Numbered from the stretch's first letter, positions 1 through 7,804 are shown. The stretch: DNA of 14,300 bases from Pseudomonadota bacterium (GCA_021848375.1 JAJZUR010000028.1:1-14300), one strand, 5' to 3'. The notes: generated from the sequence alone by a model not told the origin. A program made the numbers and translations.

Positions 1-2
1 TT

Positions 3-278
3 AGGTATTTACCGGCGGATAAAGATCTAAAAATGGAGGAACCACTATGGGTATAACCCCTTTTTCAGGATCGACTAACTAGTGTCAATCGTTATCAATT
101 TAATTTACCTGAATTTATATATAGGTTTTTTTAAGATTATTTTCGCTAAACTTATTTGTATGAAGAGGCGTTGAATAGCGAAAAAGAAACAGAAATCGTG
201 GACTATATTAAAATAAATCATCCAGACGTGAGTATGCATGGAGTTGGTTTACCACCTGCAATTCGTTCGGATGAGTAA
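3..278 (+). pseudogene. decayed 3' end of an unrecognised protein gene
   Basis: One plus-strand frame runs from the left edge to a TAA at 276-278 and reads as ordinary protein, but it is interrupted by TAA at 54-56, 132-134 and 147-149. The pieces include RYLPADKDLKMEEPLWV, then DRLTSVNRYQFNLPEF, and finally EIVDYIKINHPDV followed by GVGLPPAIRSDE. All three interruptions are TAA, each one C-to-T change from the glutamine codon CAA, and glutamine would fit each context. All pieces share one frame, so no frameshift is needed. I do not recognise the family, and the gene's 5' part lies outside the window. Inference: a recently inactivated gene. Alternatively, only the last 42 codons (from 150) are a fragment and the rest is chance. 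Confidence 0.45.
92..123 (+). promoter_or_regulatory. weak sigma70-like promoter candidate
   Basis: TTATCA at 92-97 and the AT-rich TATATATA stretch at 116-123 could be -35 and -10 elements with an 18-20 base spacer. Each matches the consensus at about four of six positions. The pair lies inside the decayed reading frame, which lowers its credibility. If real, it could drive rppH, for which no better promoter is visible. Confidence 0.15.
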
Positions 279-367
279 AGACTTTCTCTCAATCGCGAAT
301 AAATTTGCGAGTGTCAGAAAAAGTGTGAAAAAATAAAGCTGAACGGATTAAGCATGAGTGATGTGCA
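279..367 (+). other. gene-free leader before rppH
   Basis: This stretch between the broken frame and rppH is A-rich. It contains no recognisable RNA gene, hairpin terminator or strong promoter. A 21-codon open frame starting with ATG at 271 (MSKDFLSIANKF, ending in a basic KSVKK) enters it and stops at 336. Nothing supports that frame as a gene apart from its ATG overlapping the previous stop. Confidence 0.4.
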
Positions 368-889
368 GTGATCGATGCGAATGGTTTTCGACACAATGTC
401 GGGATCATTCTCGCTAACCAGGCGGGCCGTGTGCTGTGGGCAAAACGGGTGGGGCGAGATGCTTGGCAGTTTCCCCAGGGGGGTATGAATTTTGATGAAA
501 CCCCAGATGAAACGTTATTTCGTGAATTAAAAGAAGAAATTGGCTTACAGAAAAAGGATGTCACCATTTTGGGTCGTACCCGCCGCTGGCTACGTTATCG
601 ACTTCCTCCTCGCATGATTCGCAAGACCGAGCCGCGCTGCATAGGGCAAAAACAACTATGGTATTTACTGCGTTTAGAAGGCGAAGATAGCCTCATTCGA
701 TTTGATGAGACGCCTAAACCAGAGTTTGATGACTGGCAATGGACAAGTTATTGGTATCCCTTACGACAAGTTGTGCTATTTAAACGAGAAGTCTATCGAC
801 AAGCGTTGCTTGAGTTAGCCCCTTATCTTTTCAAACATAAAGGGCAACCAGCGTATAGACCGGAATTGGATTATCTGTTAGACGACTAA
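368..889 (+). CDS. rppH: RNA 5'-pyrophosphohydrolase RppH (Nudix)
   Basis: RppH removes pyrophosphate (or phosphates) from the 5' triphosphate end of mRNA in the cytoplasm, which opens transcripts to RNase E decay. The 173-residue protein is close to the usual length of about 176. It carries a perfect Nudix box, GX5EX7REUXEEXGU, at residues 38-60 (the end reads RELKEEIGL), preceded by WQFPQGG. Family hallmarks further on are WLRYRLPPR, CIGQKQLW and SYWYPLRQVVLFKREVYR. The start is GTG at 368, giving MIDANGFRHNVG, which aligns with the family N-terminus MIDxxGYRPNVG. The ribosome site is weak: only a GAG about nine bases upstream. It is separated from lgt by 101 bases and may be transcribed alone. 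Identity is very secure; the start is fairly secure. Confidence 0.95.
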   Translation: MIDANGFRHNVGIILANQAGRVLWAKRVGRDAWQFPQGGMNFDETPDETLFRELKEEIGLQKKDVTILGRTRRWLRYRLPPRMIRKTEPRCIGQKQLWYLLRLEGEDSLIRFDETPKPEFDDWQWTSYWYPLRQVVLFKREVYRQALLELAPYLFKHKGQPAYRPELDYLLDD

Positions 890-930
890 AAATTATTAGA
901 TATTTTGCGCTTGTCAATAAAAACCTGCAG

Positions 931-957
931 TTATCCAATGACATTTTGAGATATACT
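931..957 (+). promoter_or_regulatory. candidate promoter for the lgt-thyA-folA operon
   Basis: The 101-base gap between rppH and lgt holds TATACT at 952-957, a five-of-six match to the -10 consensus, about 34 bases before the lgt start. The best -35 partner, TTATCC at 931-936, is poor and only 15 bases away. No terminator hairpin follows rppH, so read-through from rppH is also possible. Confidence 0.25.
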
Positions 958-990
958 TTTTACAAATAGTTGATCGTGATATAAAGAAGC

Positions 991-1764
991 ATGTTAACTT
1001 ACCCTGATATTAATCCGGTTGCCCTTCATCTTGGTTCATTCACCATTCATTGGTATGGCGTGATGTATTTATTGGGTTTTATTGGCGCGTTTTTTTATTG
1101 TTACCGCCGCCGGTTAGTTCAACCCACTCCCTTTGAAACCGATGAGGTGCTTGATTTAATTTTTTATGTGACCGTTGGTGTTATCTTCGGGGGAACTTGG
1201 GGATATTTAATTTTTTATGAACCGCATTTTTTAGCGGCAGATCCGTTAAAAGCGTTGCGCTTTTGGGAACCGGGGCGCTCATTTCATGGTGGATTATTAG
1301 GCGTTATTATTGCGGTACTGGTTTTTTGTAAAGTTCATCGGCGGCATTTTTGGGAAGTGACTGATTTTATTGCGCCGGCAATACCGATTGGCATCGCAAC
1401 TGGTCGCATTGGTAATTTTATTAATGGCGAATTATGGGGACGAGTGACCACGGTGCCATGGGGCATGGTGTTTCCACATGCGGGAACTGTAGCGCGCCAT
1501 CCCTCGCAATGGTACGAGTTTGGCTTAGAAGGTGTTGCGCTCTTTATTATTTTGCATTTGTATTCTAAACATCCGCGGCGGCCAGGGGCGATATCCGGCA
1601 TGTTTTTGGCGGTTTATGGGATGATGCGATTTTTCATTGAATTTTTTAGAGAACCCGATCTCAATCGAGGGTTTATCGCGTTTGGCTGGGTAACGATGGG
1701 ACAAGCGCTTTCAGCAATGATGATTGTAGCAGGGCTTTTCATTTTAAATTGGCGGAGAAATTAA
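991..1764 (+). CDS. lgt: prolipoprotein diacylglyceryl transferase Lgt
   Basis: Lgt moves a diacylglyceryl group from phosphatidylglycerol to the lipobox cysteine of prolipoproteins, the first step of lipoprotein maturation in the inner membrane. The 257 residues form a multi-pass membrane protein. HWYGVMYLLGF (20-30) carries the conserved HWYG. FHGGLLGVI (98-106) carries His99, equivalent to E. coli His103. The Lgt signature GRIGNFINGELWGR is at 138-151. RHPSQWYE (169-176) and the C-terminal RFFIEFFREPD are also conserved. It is shorter than E. coli Lgt (291), mainly through a shorter loop after the signature. The motif GGRxGY reads GGTWGY here, so a usually conserved Arg is Thr69. ATG is preceded by AAAGAAG. 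Its stop TAA shares one base with the thyA ATG (TAATG), implying co-translation. Confidence 0.97.
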   Translation: MLTYPDINPVALHLGSFTIHWYGVMYLLGFIGAFFYCYRRRLVQPTPFETDEVLDLIFYVTVGVIFGGTWGYLIFYEPHFLAADPLKALRFWEPGRSFHGGLLGVIIAVLVFCKVHRRHFWEVTDFIAPAIPIGIATGRIGNFINGELWGRVTTVPWGMVFPHAGTVARHPSQWYEFGLEGVALFIILHLYSKHPRRPGAISGMFLAVYGMMRFFIEFFREPDLNRGFIAFGWVTMGQALSAMMIVAGLFILNWRRN

Positions 1765-2558
1765 TGCAGCAGTATTTAGCCTTAATGCGTCAAGCGCTGA
1801 ATAACGGCGTTCATAAATCTGATCGCACTAATACGGGGACGCGTAGTATTTTTGGTTATCAAATGCGTTTTGATTTAACAAAAGGATTTCCTTTAGTTAC
1901 GACAAAGAAAGTGCATTTACGTTCCATTATTCAAGAGTTACTGTGGTTTTTACGCGGTGACACTAATATTCGATCCTTAAATGAAGCGGGGGTTACGATT
2001 TGGGATGAATGGGCGGATGAAGCTGGGGAATTGGGTCCTGTTTATGGACGACAATGGCGCGCATGGTCAGATGGCAGCGGCAAAGAAATTGATCAAATCA
2101 CAGATGTAATTAATGCACTTAAAACTAATCCAGATTCCAGGCGCTTAATTGTCTGCAGTTGGAATGTGGCGCAAATTTCACGGATGGCGTTACCGCCCTG
2201 CCACTGTTTGTTTCAATTTTATGTTGCGAATAATCGTTTGTCTTGCCAATTGTATCAACGCAGCGGCGATATTTTTTTAGGAGTGCCCTTTAATATTGCC
2301 TCATATGCATTATTTACCCAAATGGTGGCGCAAGTGGTTGGGTTGGAATTAGGAGAATTTGTCCATACCTTAGGCGATGCACATTTATATGAAAATCATG
2401 TGGAGCAAGCAACCCTGCAATTGCAACGAACGCCGTATGCGTTACCTTTGATGCAATTAAATCCAAACGTTCATTCTATTTTTGATTTTAAATACGAGGA
2501 TTTTAATTTATTGAATTATGAATCTCACCCAAGAATCGTTGCCCCAATTGCGGTATAA
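1764..2558 (+). CDS. thyA: thymidylate synthase ThyA
   Basis: ThyA methylates dUMP to dTMP using 5,10-methylenetetrahydrofolate and releases dihydrofolate, which the product of the next gene recycles. From ATG 1764 the protein is 264 residues, exactly the E. coli length, and its nucleophile falls at the canonical Cys146 in LPPCHCLFQFY. Other family motifs are SDRTNTGT (19-26), QELLWFLRGDTN, the dUMP-binding CQLYQRSGDIFLGVPFNIASY and the terminal IVAPIAV. A frame extension back to TTG 1749 exists. ATG 1764 is preferred because GGCGGAG at 1751-1757 is a good ribosome site at correct spacing, and MQQYLALM matches the family start MKQYLELM. It overlaps the lgt stop by one base and sits two bases before folA. 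Confidence 0.98.
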   Translation: MQQYLALMRQALNNGVHKSDRTNTGTRSIFGYQMRFDLTKGFPLVTTKKVHLRSIIQELLWFLRGDTNIRSLNEAGVTIWDEWADEAGELGPVYGRQWRAWSDGSGKEIDQITDVINALKTNPDSRRLIVCSWNVAQISRMALPPCHCLFQFYVANNRLSCQLYQRSGDIFLGVPFNIASYALFTQMVAQVVGLELGEFVHTLGDAHLYENHVEQATLQLQRTPYALPLMQLNPNVHSIFDFKYEDFNLLNYESHPRIVAPIAV

Positions 2559-2560
2559 TA

Positions 2561-3028
2561 ATGATTTCCATGATTGCAGCAATGAGTGAAAATGGGGTAA
2601 TTGGCAATTTGAACGCATTGCCGTGGCATTTACCCGAAGAATTAAAATATTTTCGGCGCATGACGCGCGGAAAACCCGTTATCATGGGACGAAAAACCTT
2701 TGAATCGATGGGAAGCAAACCATTACCGGATAGAGTCAATATTATTTTAACCACTCAATCGGATTGGAGTGCACCAAATTGTCAGGTAGTTCATTCTACG
2801 GAAGGCGCTATTGCAGTAGCTGGATCAGCTGAAGAAATCATGGTGATTGGGGGCGCTAAAATATATGAAGCGTTTTTGCCCTTGGTTTCTCGGCTATATT
2901 TGACCATCGTGCAGGGTAATTACGTGGGGGACACCCATTTTCCGGCGCTGGATTGGAAGCAATGGCAGAAAATTTCAGAAGAAAAATGGGATGGCTTTAC
3001 CACCCAGATATTTGAAAAAGGCGTTTAA
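2561..3028 (+). CDS. folA: dihydrofolate reductase FolA
   Basis: DHFR reduces dihydrofolate to tetrahydrofolate with NADPH, regenerating the cofactor oxidised by ThyA. The 155 residues match the bacterial family (E. coli 159). MISMIAAMSENGVIG and ALPWHLPEEL cover the substrate site and Met20-type loop. GKPVIMGRKTFES (37-49) binds NADPH, LPDRVNIIL holds the folate-binding Arg, and MVIGGAKIYEAFLP is the second nucleotide motif. Thr in DTHFP corresponds to E. coli Thr113. The catalytic acid position 27 is Glu, not the Asp found in most bacterial DHFRs, and position 20 is Leu where E. coli has Met. It begins two bases after the thyA stop and ends one base before the next ATG, so it is clearly in the same operon. 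Confidence 0.97.
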   Translation: MISMIAAMSENGVIGNLNALPWHLPEELKYFRRMTRGKPVIMGRKTFESMGSKPLPDRVNIILTTQSDWSAPNCQVVHSTEGAIAVAGSAEEIMVIGGAKIYEAFLPLVSRLYLTIVQGNYVGDTHFPALDWKQWQKISEEKWDGFTTQIFEKGV

Positions 3029-3029
3029 A

Positions 3030-3659
3030 ATGCGGTTTAAAAGTATTGTGCTTGGGAAAATTGCTTATTATATTACCTTATGGTTAGGTAAAAGTTTGTC
3101 GGTCACGACGGTCAAAGCGAAGGGATATGATCCACATCAGCAATATTTATTTGCCTTTTGGCATGGAAAGCAATTAATGCCAGTAATGCAGTTAATACAT
3201 CATGGCACGGGACGCGCCGTTTTGGTGAGCGCTTCTCGGGATGGTGATTTACTAACCGTTTGGTTAAGATATTTAGGTTATACGGTTGTACGCGGTTCTT
3301 CACGGCGGCATAACATCAGTGCGTTGGTTGGGATGAGTCGAAAATTAAAAGAAGGATATTCTTTGGGATTTGGCATTGATGGGCCCACTGGACCGATCTA
3401 TCAAGTAAAACCCGGGATGACGCATTTGGCGCAGAAATATGGGATCCCCATTATTCCAGTCGGTTCTGCTTTTAGCCGCAAATGGGTGGTGGAAAAGGCA
3501 TGGGATAAGTATGAAATTCCAAAGCCATTTGCCAAAGCCATTTTTTATTTGGGGAAACCGTTTATAATTGAAAAAGATGCGGATCTGACGCATAGCAATA
3601 GCGAATTGGAACATTGTATTAAAAATGCCGAAGCAGCTGCATTGGCTTTGTTAAGATAG
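3030..3659 (+). CDS. DUF374-family lysophospholipid acyltransferase-like protein
   Basis: The 209 residues match the DUF374 branch of the lysophospholipid acyltransferase superfamily. Visible motifs are FAFWHGKQL (41-49), VSASRDGDLL (66-75) followed by LGYTVVRGSSRR, FGIDGPTGP (114-122), QVKPGMTHLAQ, IPIIPVG, and WDKYEIPKPF (158-167). The histidine in FWHG would be the catalytic base, but the classical HX4D spacing is absent, as is usual in this branch. Family members include LpxJ of Helicobacter and Campylobacter, a late lipid A acyltransferase, so a role in lipid A or phospholipid acylation at the inner membrane is plausible; the substrate is not determined by sequence. ATG 3030 is chosen over an in-frame ATG at 2991 that lies within folA, because AAAGGCG precedes it. 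The gene is in the lgt-parC run. Confidence 0.85.
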   Translation: MRFKSIVLGKIAYYITLWLGKSLSVTTVKAKGYDPHQQYLFAFWHGKQLMPVMQLIHHGTGRAVLVSASRDGDLLTVWLRYLGYTVVRGSSRRHNISALVGMSRKLKEGYSLGFGIDGPTGPIYQVKPGMTHLAQKYGIPIIPVGSAFSRKWVVEKAWDKYEIPKPFAKAIFYLGKPFIIEKDADLTHSNSELEHCIKNAEAAALALLR

Positions 3660-3672
3660 GTTTAGAAAATAT

Positions 3673-5562
3673 ATGGCAAAAAAAGATTATAACTCGGCGT
3701 CAATAGAAGTTTTAAGCGGATTAGATCCGGTACGTAAACGTCCTGGGATGTATACTGATACGAGTCGGCCCAATCATTTGGCCGCAGAAGTTATCGATAA
3801 TAGTGTGGATGAAGCCATTAGTGGTCATGCCAGTAAGATTGTGGTGATTTTACACAAAGATGGTGCATTGGAAGTATCGGATAATGGCCGTGGTATGCCG
3901 GTTGATATTCATCCAGAGCATAAGGTGCCAGGAATTGAATTAATTTTAACTCGCTTGCATGCGGGTGCTAAGTTTTCGCAAAAAGATTATCGTTTTTCAG
4001 GTGGATTGCATGGCGTGGGTGTATCTGTTGTGAATGCGCTCTCAAAACGCTTAGAAGCATCGGTAAAACGCGATGGCAAAGTTTATCAAATGATCTTTGA
4101 GCAAGGCGAGCCAATCACGAAACTGAAAGTGGTGGGTAAAGCCGATAAAGGAGAAACAGGTACCACCGTTAAATTTTGGGTGGAGGCCAAATATTTTGAT
4201 TCGCCGAAAATTTTAAGCAAGCCTTTAAAACATTTATTGCAGGCAAAAGCGGTGTTATGCCCAGGATTAACCATGCGCTTTGAAGATCTGCAAGGCGATA
4301 CGGTTGATGAATGGTGTTACGAAGGGGGGCTTAAAACCTATCTTATCGAGCAAATGCAAAAACGCCTGACGTTGCCCGAAGAACCATTTGAAGGATCATT
4401 TAGCGGAAACGAAGAGACCGCCGATTTTGCAGTACTATGGACACCAGAGGATAGTGAAATTTTTCAAGAAAGCTATGTAAATTTAGTACCAACCGCACAA
4501 GGCGGCACTCATGTGAATGGCTTACGCACCGGGCTTTTAGAAGCGATGCGTGAATTTTGCGAATTTCGTAATTTATTGGCGAGGGGTGTTAAATTAGCGC
4601 CAGAAGATATTTGGGAAAAAATTAATTTTGTATTGTCGGTTAAAATGCAAGAGCCGCAATTCTCAGGGCAAACGAAAGAACGTCTATCTTCTCGGCAAAC
4701 AGCCGCTTTTGTTTCTGGTGTTGTTAAAGATGCATTTAGTTTATGGCTAAATCAGCACGTACAAGTGGCAACCGCCTTAGCGCAATTTATTATGGAGAAC
4801 GCAGAAAAACGGTTGCGCGCGGGGAAAATGATTGCCCGTAAAAAAGTCACACAAGGGCCTGCGTTACCTGGAAAACTAGCAGATTGTTCTTTGCAAGATT
4901 TAAAACGATCCGAATTATTTTTAGTGGAAGGGGATTCCGCGGGTGGTTCTGCCAAACAAGCGCGCGATAGAACTTTCCAAGCGGTAATGCCGTTGCGGGG
5001 TAAAATTTTAAATACGTGGGAAGTGGATGGCAGTGAAGTGCTGGCTTCGCAAGAAGTTCACGACATTTCAGTTGCGATTGGTGTTGATCCCGGGCAAACA
5101 TCGCTTGAAAAATTACGTTACGGCAAAATTTGTATTTTGGCCGATGCGGATTCTGATGGCCAGCATATTGCGACCTTACTCTGTGCTTTATTTGTTAAGC
5201 ATTTTCGAACGATAGTGGAACACGGACATCTTTATGTGGCGATGCCGCCGTTATACCGCATTGATGTTGGCAAGGAAGTGTATTATGCCTTAGATGATGC
5301 TGAAAAAGAGGGAGTATTAGATCGAATCTATGCCGAAAAACCTAAAGCAAAGTTAATGGTGCAACGCTTTAAAGGATTAGGCGAGATGAATCCAATTCAA
5401 TTACGGGAAACGACCATGGCGCCCGATACGCGACGTTTGGTGCAGTTGACGTTAGAGTCAGCGGAAGAAACCGTGAGCGCAATGGATATGTTATTGGCCA
5501 AGAAACGTGCCGCAGATAGACGGCAATGGTTAGAAATGAAAGGTAACTTAGCAGATGTCTAA
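3673..5562 (+). CDS. parE: DNA topoisomerase IV subunit B ParE
   Basis: ParE is the ATPase subunit of topoisomerase IV, which with ParC decatenates daughter chromosomes. The 629 residues match E. coli ParE (630) almost throughout. The GHKL ATPase has EVIDNSVDE (39-47, with Glu39 and Asn43), DNGRGMPVDIHP (70-81) and GGLHGVGVSVVNALS (110-124). The transducer contains QTKERLSSRQ. The TOPRIM domain has LVEGDSAGGSAKQARDR with Glu419, and the metal-binding DADSDG with Asp491, Asp493 and Asp495. The tail has QRFKGLGEMNP. NTWEVDGSEVLASQEVHDI marks it as ParE and not GyrB. It begins 13 bases after the acyltransferase gene, with AGG about a dozen bases before ATG. Its last eight bases overlap the parC start, so the two subunits are probably made in coupled fashion. 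Confidence 0.98.
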   Translation: MAKKDYNSASIEVLSGLDPVRKRPGMYTDTSRPNHLAAEVIDNSVDEAISGHASKIVVILHKDGALEVSDNGRGMPVDIHPEHKVPGIELILTRLHAGAKFSQKDYRFSGGLHGVGVSVVNALSKRLEASVKRDGKVYQMIFEQGEPITKLKVVGKADKGETGTTVKFWVEAKYFDSPKILSKPLKHLLQAKAVLCPGLTMRFEDLQGDTVDEWCYEGGLKTYLIEQMQKRLTLPEEPFEGSFSGNEETADFAVLWTPEDSEIFQESYVNLVPTAQGGTHVNGLRTGLLEAMREFCEFRNLLARGVKLAPEDIWEKINFVLSVKMQEPQFSGQTKERLSSRQTAAFVSGVVKDAFSLWLNQHVQVATALAQFIMENAEKRLRAGKMIARKKVTQGPALPGKLADCSLQDLKRSELFLVEGDSAGGSAKQARDRTFQAVMPLRGKILNTWEVDGSEVLASQEVHDISVAIGVDPGQTSLEKLRYGKICILADADSDGQHIATLLCALFVKHFRTIVEHGHLYVAMPPLYRIDVGKEVYYALDDAEKEGVLDRIYAEKPKAKLMVQRFKGLGEMNPIQLRETTMAPDTRRLVQLTLESAEETVSAMDMLLAKKRAADRRQWLEMKGNLADV

Positions 5563-7801
5563 AGCAAAAACTTTACCCAGTTTACCCGTCGAACAGCAAT
5601 CGCTTAAAATATTTACTGAGCATGCGTATTTAGATTATTCCATGTATGTAATATTAGATCGCGCGCTGCCGCATATTGGCGATGGCTTAAAGCCTGTACA
5701 GCGGCGCATTATTTATGCGATGTCGGAACTCGGTTTAACTGCGCAAGCCAAATATAAAAAATCAGCGCGTACCATTGGGGACGTATTAGGTAAATTTCAT
5801 CCGCATGGAGAAAGCGCCTGTTATGAAGCGATGGTGTTAATGGCGCAATCGTTTTCTTATCGATACCCGTTTGTAGATGGTCAAGGGAATTGGGGTTCTC
5901 CAGACGATCCTAAATCTTTTGCAGCCATGCGTTATACCGAAGCACGTTTGTCGCCTTATGCCAATGCATTGTTAAGTGAGCTGGAACTGGGCACCACAGA
6001 CTGGGTGCCAAACTTTGATGGAACGTTGGAAGAGCCTAAATTACTGCCTGCGCGTTTGCCGAATGTATTATTAAATGGTACCACTGGGATCGCAGTTGGG
6101 ATGGCAACCGATATTCCACCGCATAATTTGCGAGAAGTCGTATTAGCTTGTATTCATCTGTTAGAAAACCCCAAAGCATCTATTGAAGATTTGTGCGAAC
6201 TGATTGAAGGTCCCGATTTTCCAACCGAAGCCGAGATTATTACCCCAAAAGCTGAGATTTTAAAAATGTATAAAACGGGTAATGGCAGTTTAAGAATGCG
6301 CGCAGTTTATAGTGAAGAAGAGGGTGACATCATCGTAACAGCATTACCCCACTTGGTATCCGGGAGCAAAGTATTAGAGCAAATCGCTGCTTTAATGCAA
6401 GCCAAAAAATTACCATTGGTATCTGATTTGCGCGACGAATCCGATCACGAAAATCCAACCCGTTTAGTAATTACACCGCGCTCTAATCGAGTGGATGTCG
6501 AAGGTTTGATGAATCATCTTTTTGCCACCACCGATCTGGAACGTACGTATCGGGTTAATTTAAATCTGATTGGATTAGATGGCCGTCCGCGCGTCAAAAA
6601 CCTAAAAGAATTTATTAGCGAATGGTTAACGTTTCGCTCTGATACCGTTCGCCGCCGCTTAACGCATCGCTTAGAAAAGGTCAGTGCGCGTTTACATCTT
6701 TTAGATGGGTTTTTAATTGCGTATTTAAAAATTGATGAAGTGATTAAAGTAATTCGTCATGAAGACGAACCTAAAAAAGCCTTGATGAAGAAATTCGGGT
6801 TAAGTGAGTTGCAAAGTGAAGCGATATTAGAAATCAAATTACGGCAGTTGGCTAAACTGGAAGAAATAAAGATTAAAACAGAACAAAAAGAATTAGCGGA
6901 AGAACGAGAAACGCTAGAAAAAACCTTGAGTTCAGAACAGCGTTTAAAGACCTTACTCAAAAAAGAGCTGGAACAAGATGCCAAAACCTATGGCGATAAG
7001 CGTCGTTCTCCCATTGTGGAGCGCTCTGAAGCGAAGATTTTAGAAGAAATCGAAAAACCGCCGACAGAACCCGTCACGGTTATTTTATCGAGTAAGGGTT
7101 GGATCCGTTTTGGGAAAGGGCATGAATTAGATCCGACTTCACTCAGTTTTAAAACCGGCGATGAATTTAAAATGGCGGTGCAGGGGAGAAGCGATCAGCC
7201 GGTTGTTATTTTAGATTCGACCGGACGCGCGTATACCCAAAGTGTCGCCAATTTGCCCTCCGCGCGTGGACAAGGAGAGCCTTTAACGGGGCGCGTCAAT
7301 CCTCCTCCCGGCGCCATTTTTGAATGTCTTTTAATGGGAGAAAATAGCGATCCCATTTTATTGATGTCGAATGTGGGTTATGGCTTTATCATTTCTTTTG
7401 GTGAATTAGTGGCTAAAAATAAAAATGGCAAAGCCATTATCAAAGTCAAAGATGGGCAAACCCTATTAACTGCTTTAAGAGTGCCTCTTGAACGATCGGA
7501 GGCTTTGCTGGCATTGGTGAGCATGGATGGCCGATTACTGATTACTCCACTCTCAGCAGTCCCAGAAATGACCAAGGGCAAAGGCGCCAAATTAATGGCT
7601 GTTAAAAAAGGCAGTACTATTTCACAAGCTATTATTTTCATGCCAAAACACAGCTTAACGTTATCAGCAGGCAAAAAGAAATTAGAATTGTCCCCTAAAG
7701 AATGGAAAGCCTATAAAGAAGACGCAGGCAGCAAAGGACAAAAATTACCGAAAGGGTTTGATAAGGGCGTGCAAATAGGCATTAATGATTCGGATCGTTA
7801 A
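5555..7801 (+). CDS. parC: DNA topoisomerase IV subunit A ParC
   Basis: ParC is the DNA-cleaving subunit of topoisomerase IV. The 748 residues compare with 752 in E. coli. The catalytic tyrosine is Tyr127 in AAMRYTEARLSPY (E. coli Tyr120). The quinolone-determining region reads HPHGESACYEAM: Ser87 and Glu91 (E. coli Ser80 and Glu84) are the sensitive-type residues, while the residue before the serine is Glu where E. coli has Asp79. The gate and coiled-coil arm follows (VRRRLTHRLEKV to about residue 490), then a C-terminal DNA-wrapping region with ParC-like segments such as LPSARGQGEPLTGR and VGYGFI. ATG lies eight bases inside parE (ATGTCTAA). The next gene starts three bases after its stop, but that gene differs in composition and is probably a later addition. 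Confidence 0.98.
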   Translation: MSKAKTLPSLPVEQQSLKIFTEHAYLDYSMYVILDRALPHIGDGLKPVQRRIIYAMSELGLTAQAKYKKSARTIGDVLGKFHPHGESACYEAMVLMAQSFSYRYPFVDGQGNWGSPDDPKSFAAMRYTEARLSPYANALLSELELGTTDWVPNFDGTLEEPKLLPARLPNVLLNGTTGIAVGMATDIPPHNLREVVLACIHLLENPKASIEDLCELIEGPDFPTEAEIITPKAEILKMYKTGNGSLRMRAVYSEEEGDIIVTALPHLVSGSKVLEQIAALMQAKKLPLVSDLRDESDHENPTRLVITPRSNRVDVEGLMNHLFATTDLERTYRVNLNLIGLDGRPRVKNLKEFISEWLTFRSDTVRRRLTHRLEKVSARLHLLDGFLIAYLKIDEVIKVIRHEDEPKKALMKKFGLSELQSEAILEIKLRQLAKLEEIKIKTEQKELAEERETLEKTLSSEQRLKTLLKKELEQDAKTYGDKRRSPIVERSEAKILEEIEKPPTEPVTVILSSKGWIRFGKGHELDPTSLSFKTGDEFKMAVQGRSDQPVVILDSTGRAYTQSVANLPSARGQGEPLTGRVNPPPGAIFECLLMGENSDPILLMSNVGYGFIISFGELVAKNKNGKAIIKVKDGQTLLTALRVPLERSEALLALVSMDGRLLITPLSAVPEMTKGKGAKLMAVKKGSTISQAIIFMPKHSLTLSAGKKKLELSPKEWKAYKEDAGSKGQKLPKGFDKGVQIGINDSDR

Positions 7802-7804
7802 GAT

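Noticed and set aside
47..82. An 11-codon open frame (MGITPFSGSTN) preceded by a good GGAGGA ribosome site, which could be a leader peptide.
   Set aside because: The GGAGGA lies inside the longer protein-like frame and encodes part of it. No attenuator hairpin or regulated gene follows, so chance is more likely.
3..278. Reading TAA as glutamine (code reassignment) to explain the broken frame.
   Set aside because: rppH, lgt, thyA, folA, parE, parC and hicB all end at TAA where their families normally end, so TAA is a working stop codon here.
271..336. A 21-codon basic peptide frame starting within the stop of the broken frame through ATGAGTAA, the same overlap seen at hicA-hicB.
   Set aside because: The identical junction is a short coincidence of Asp-Glu-stop codons. 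The peptide has no family resemblance and no partner gene, so a toxin-antitoxin remnant is not supported.
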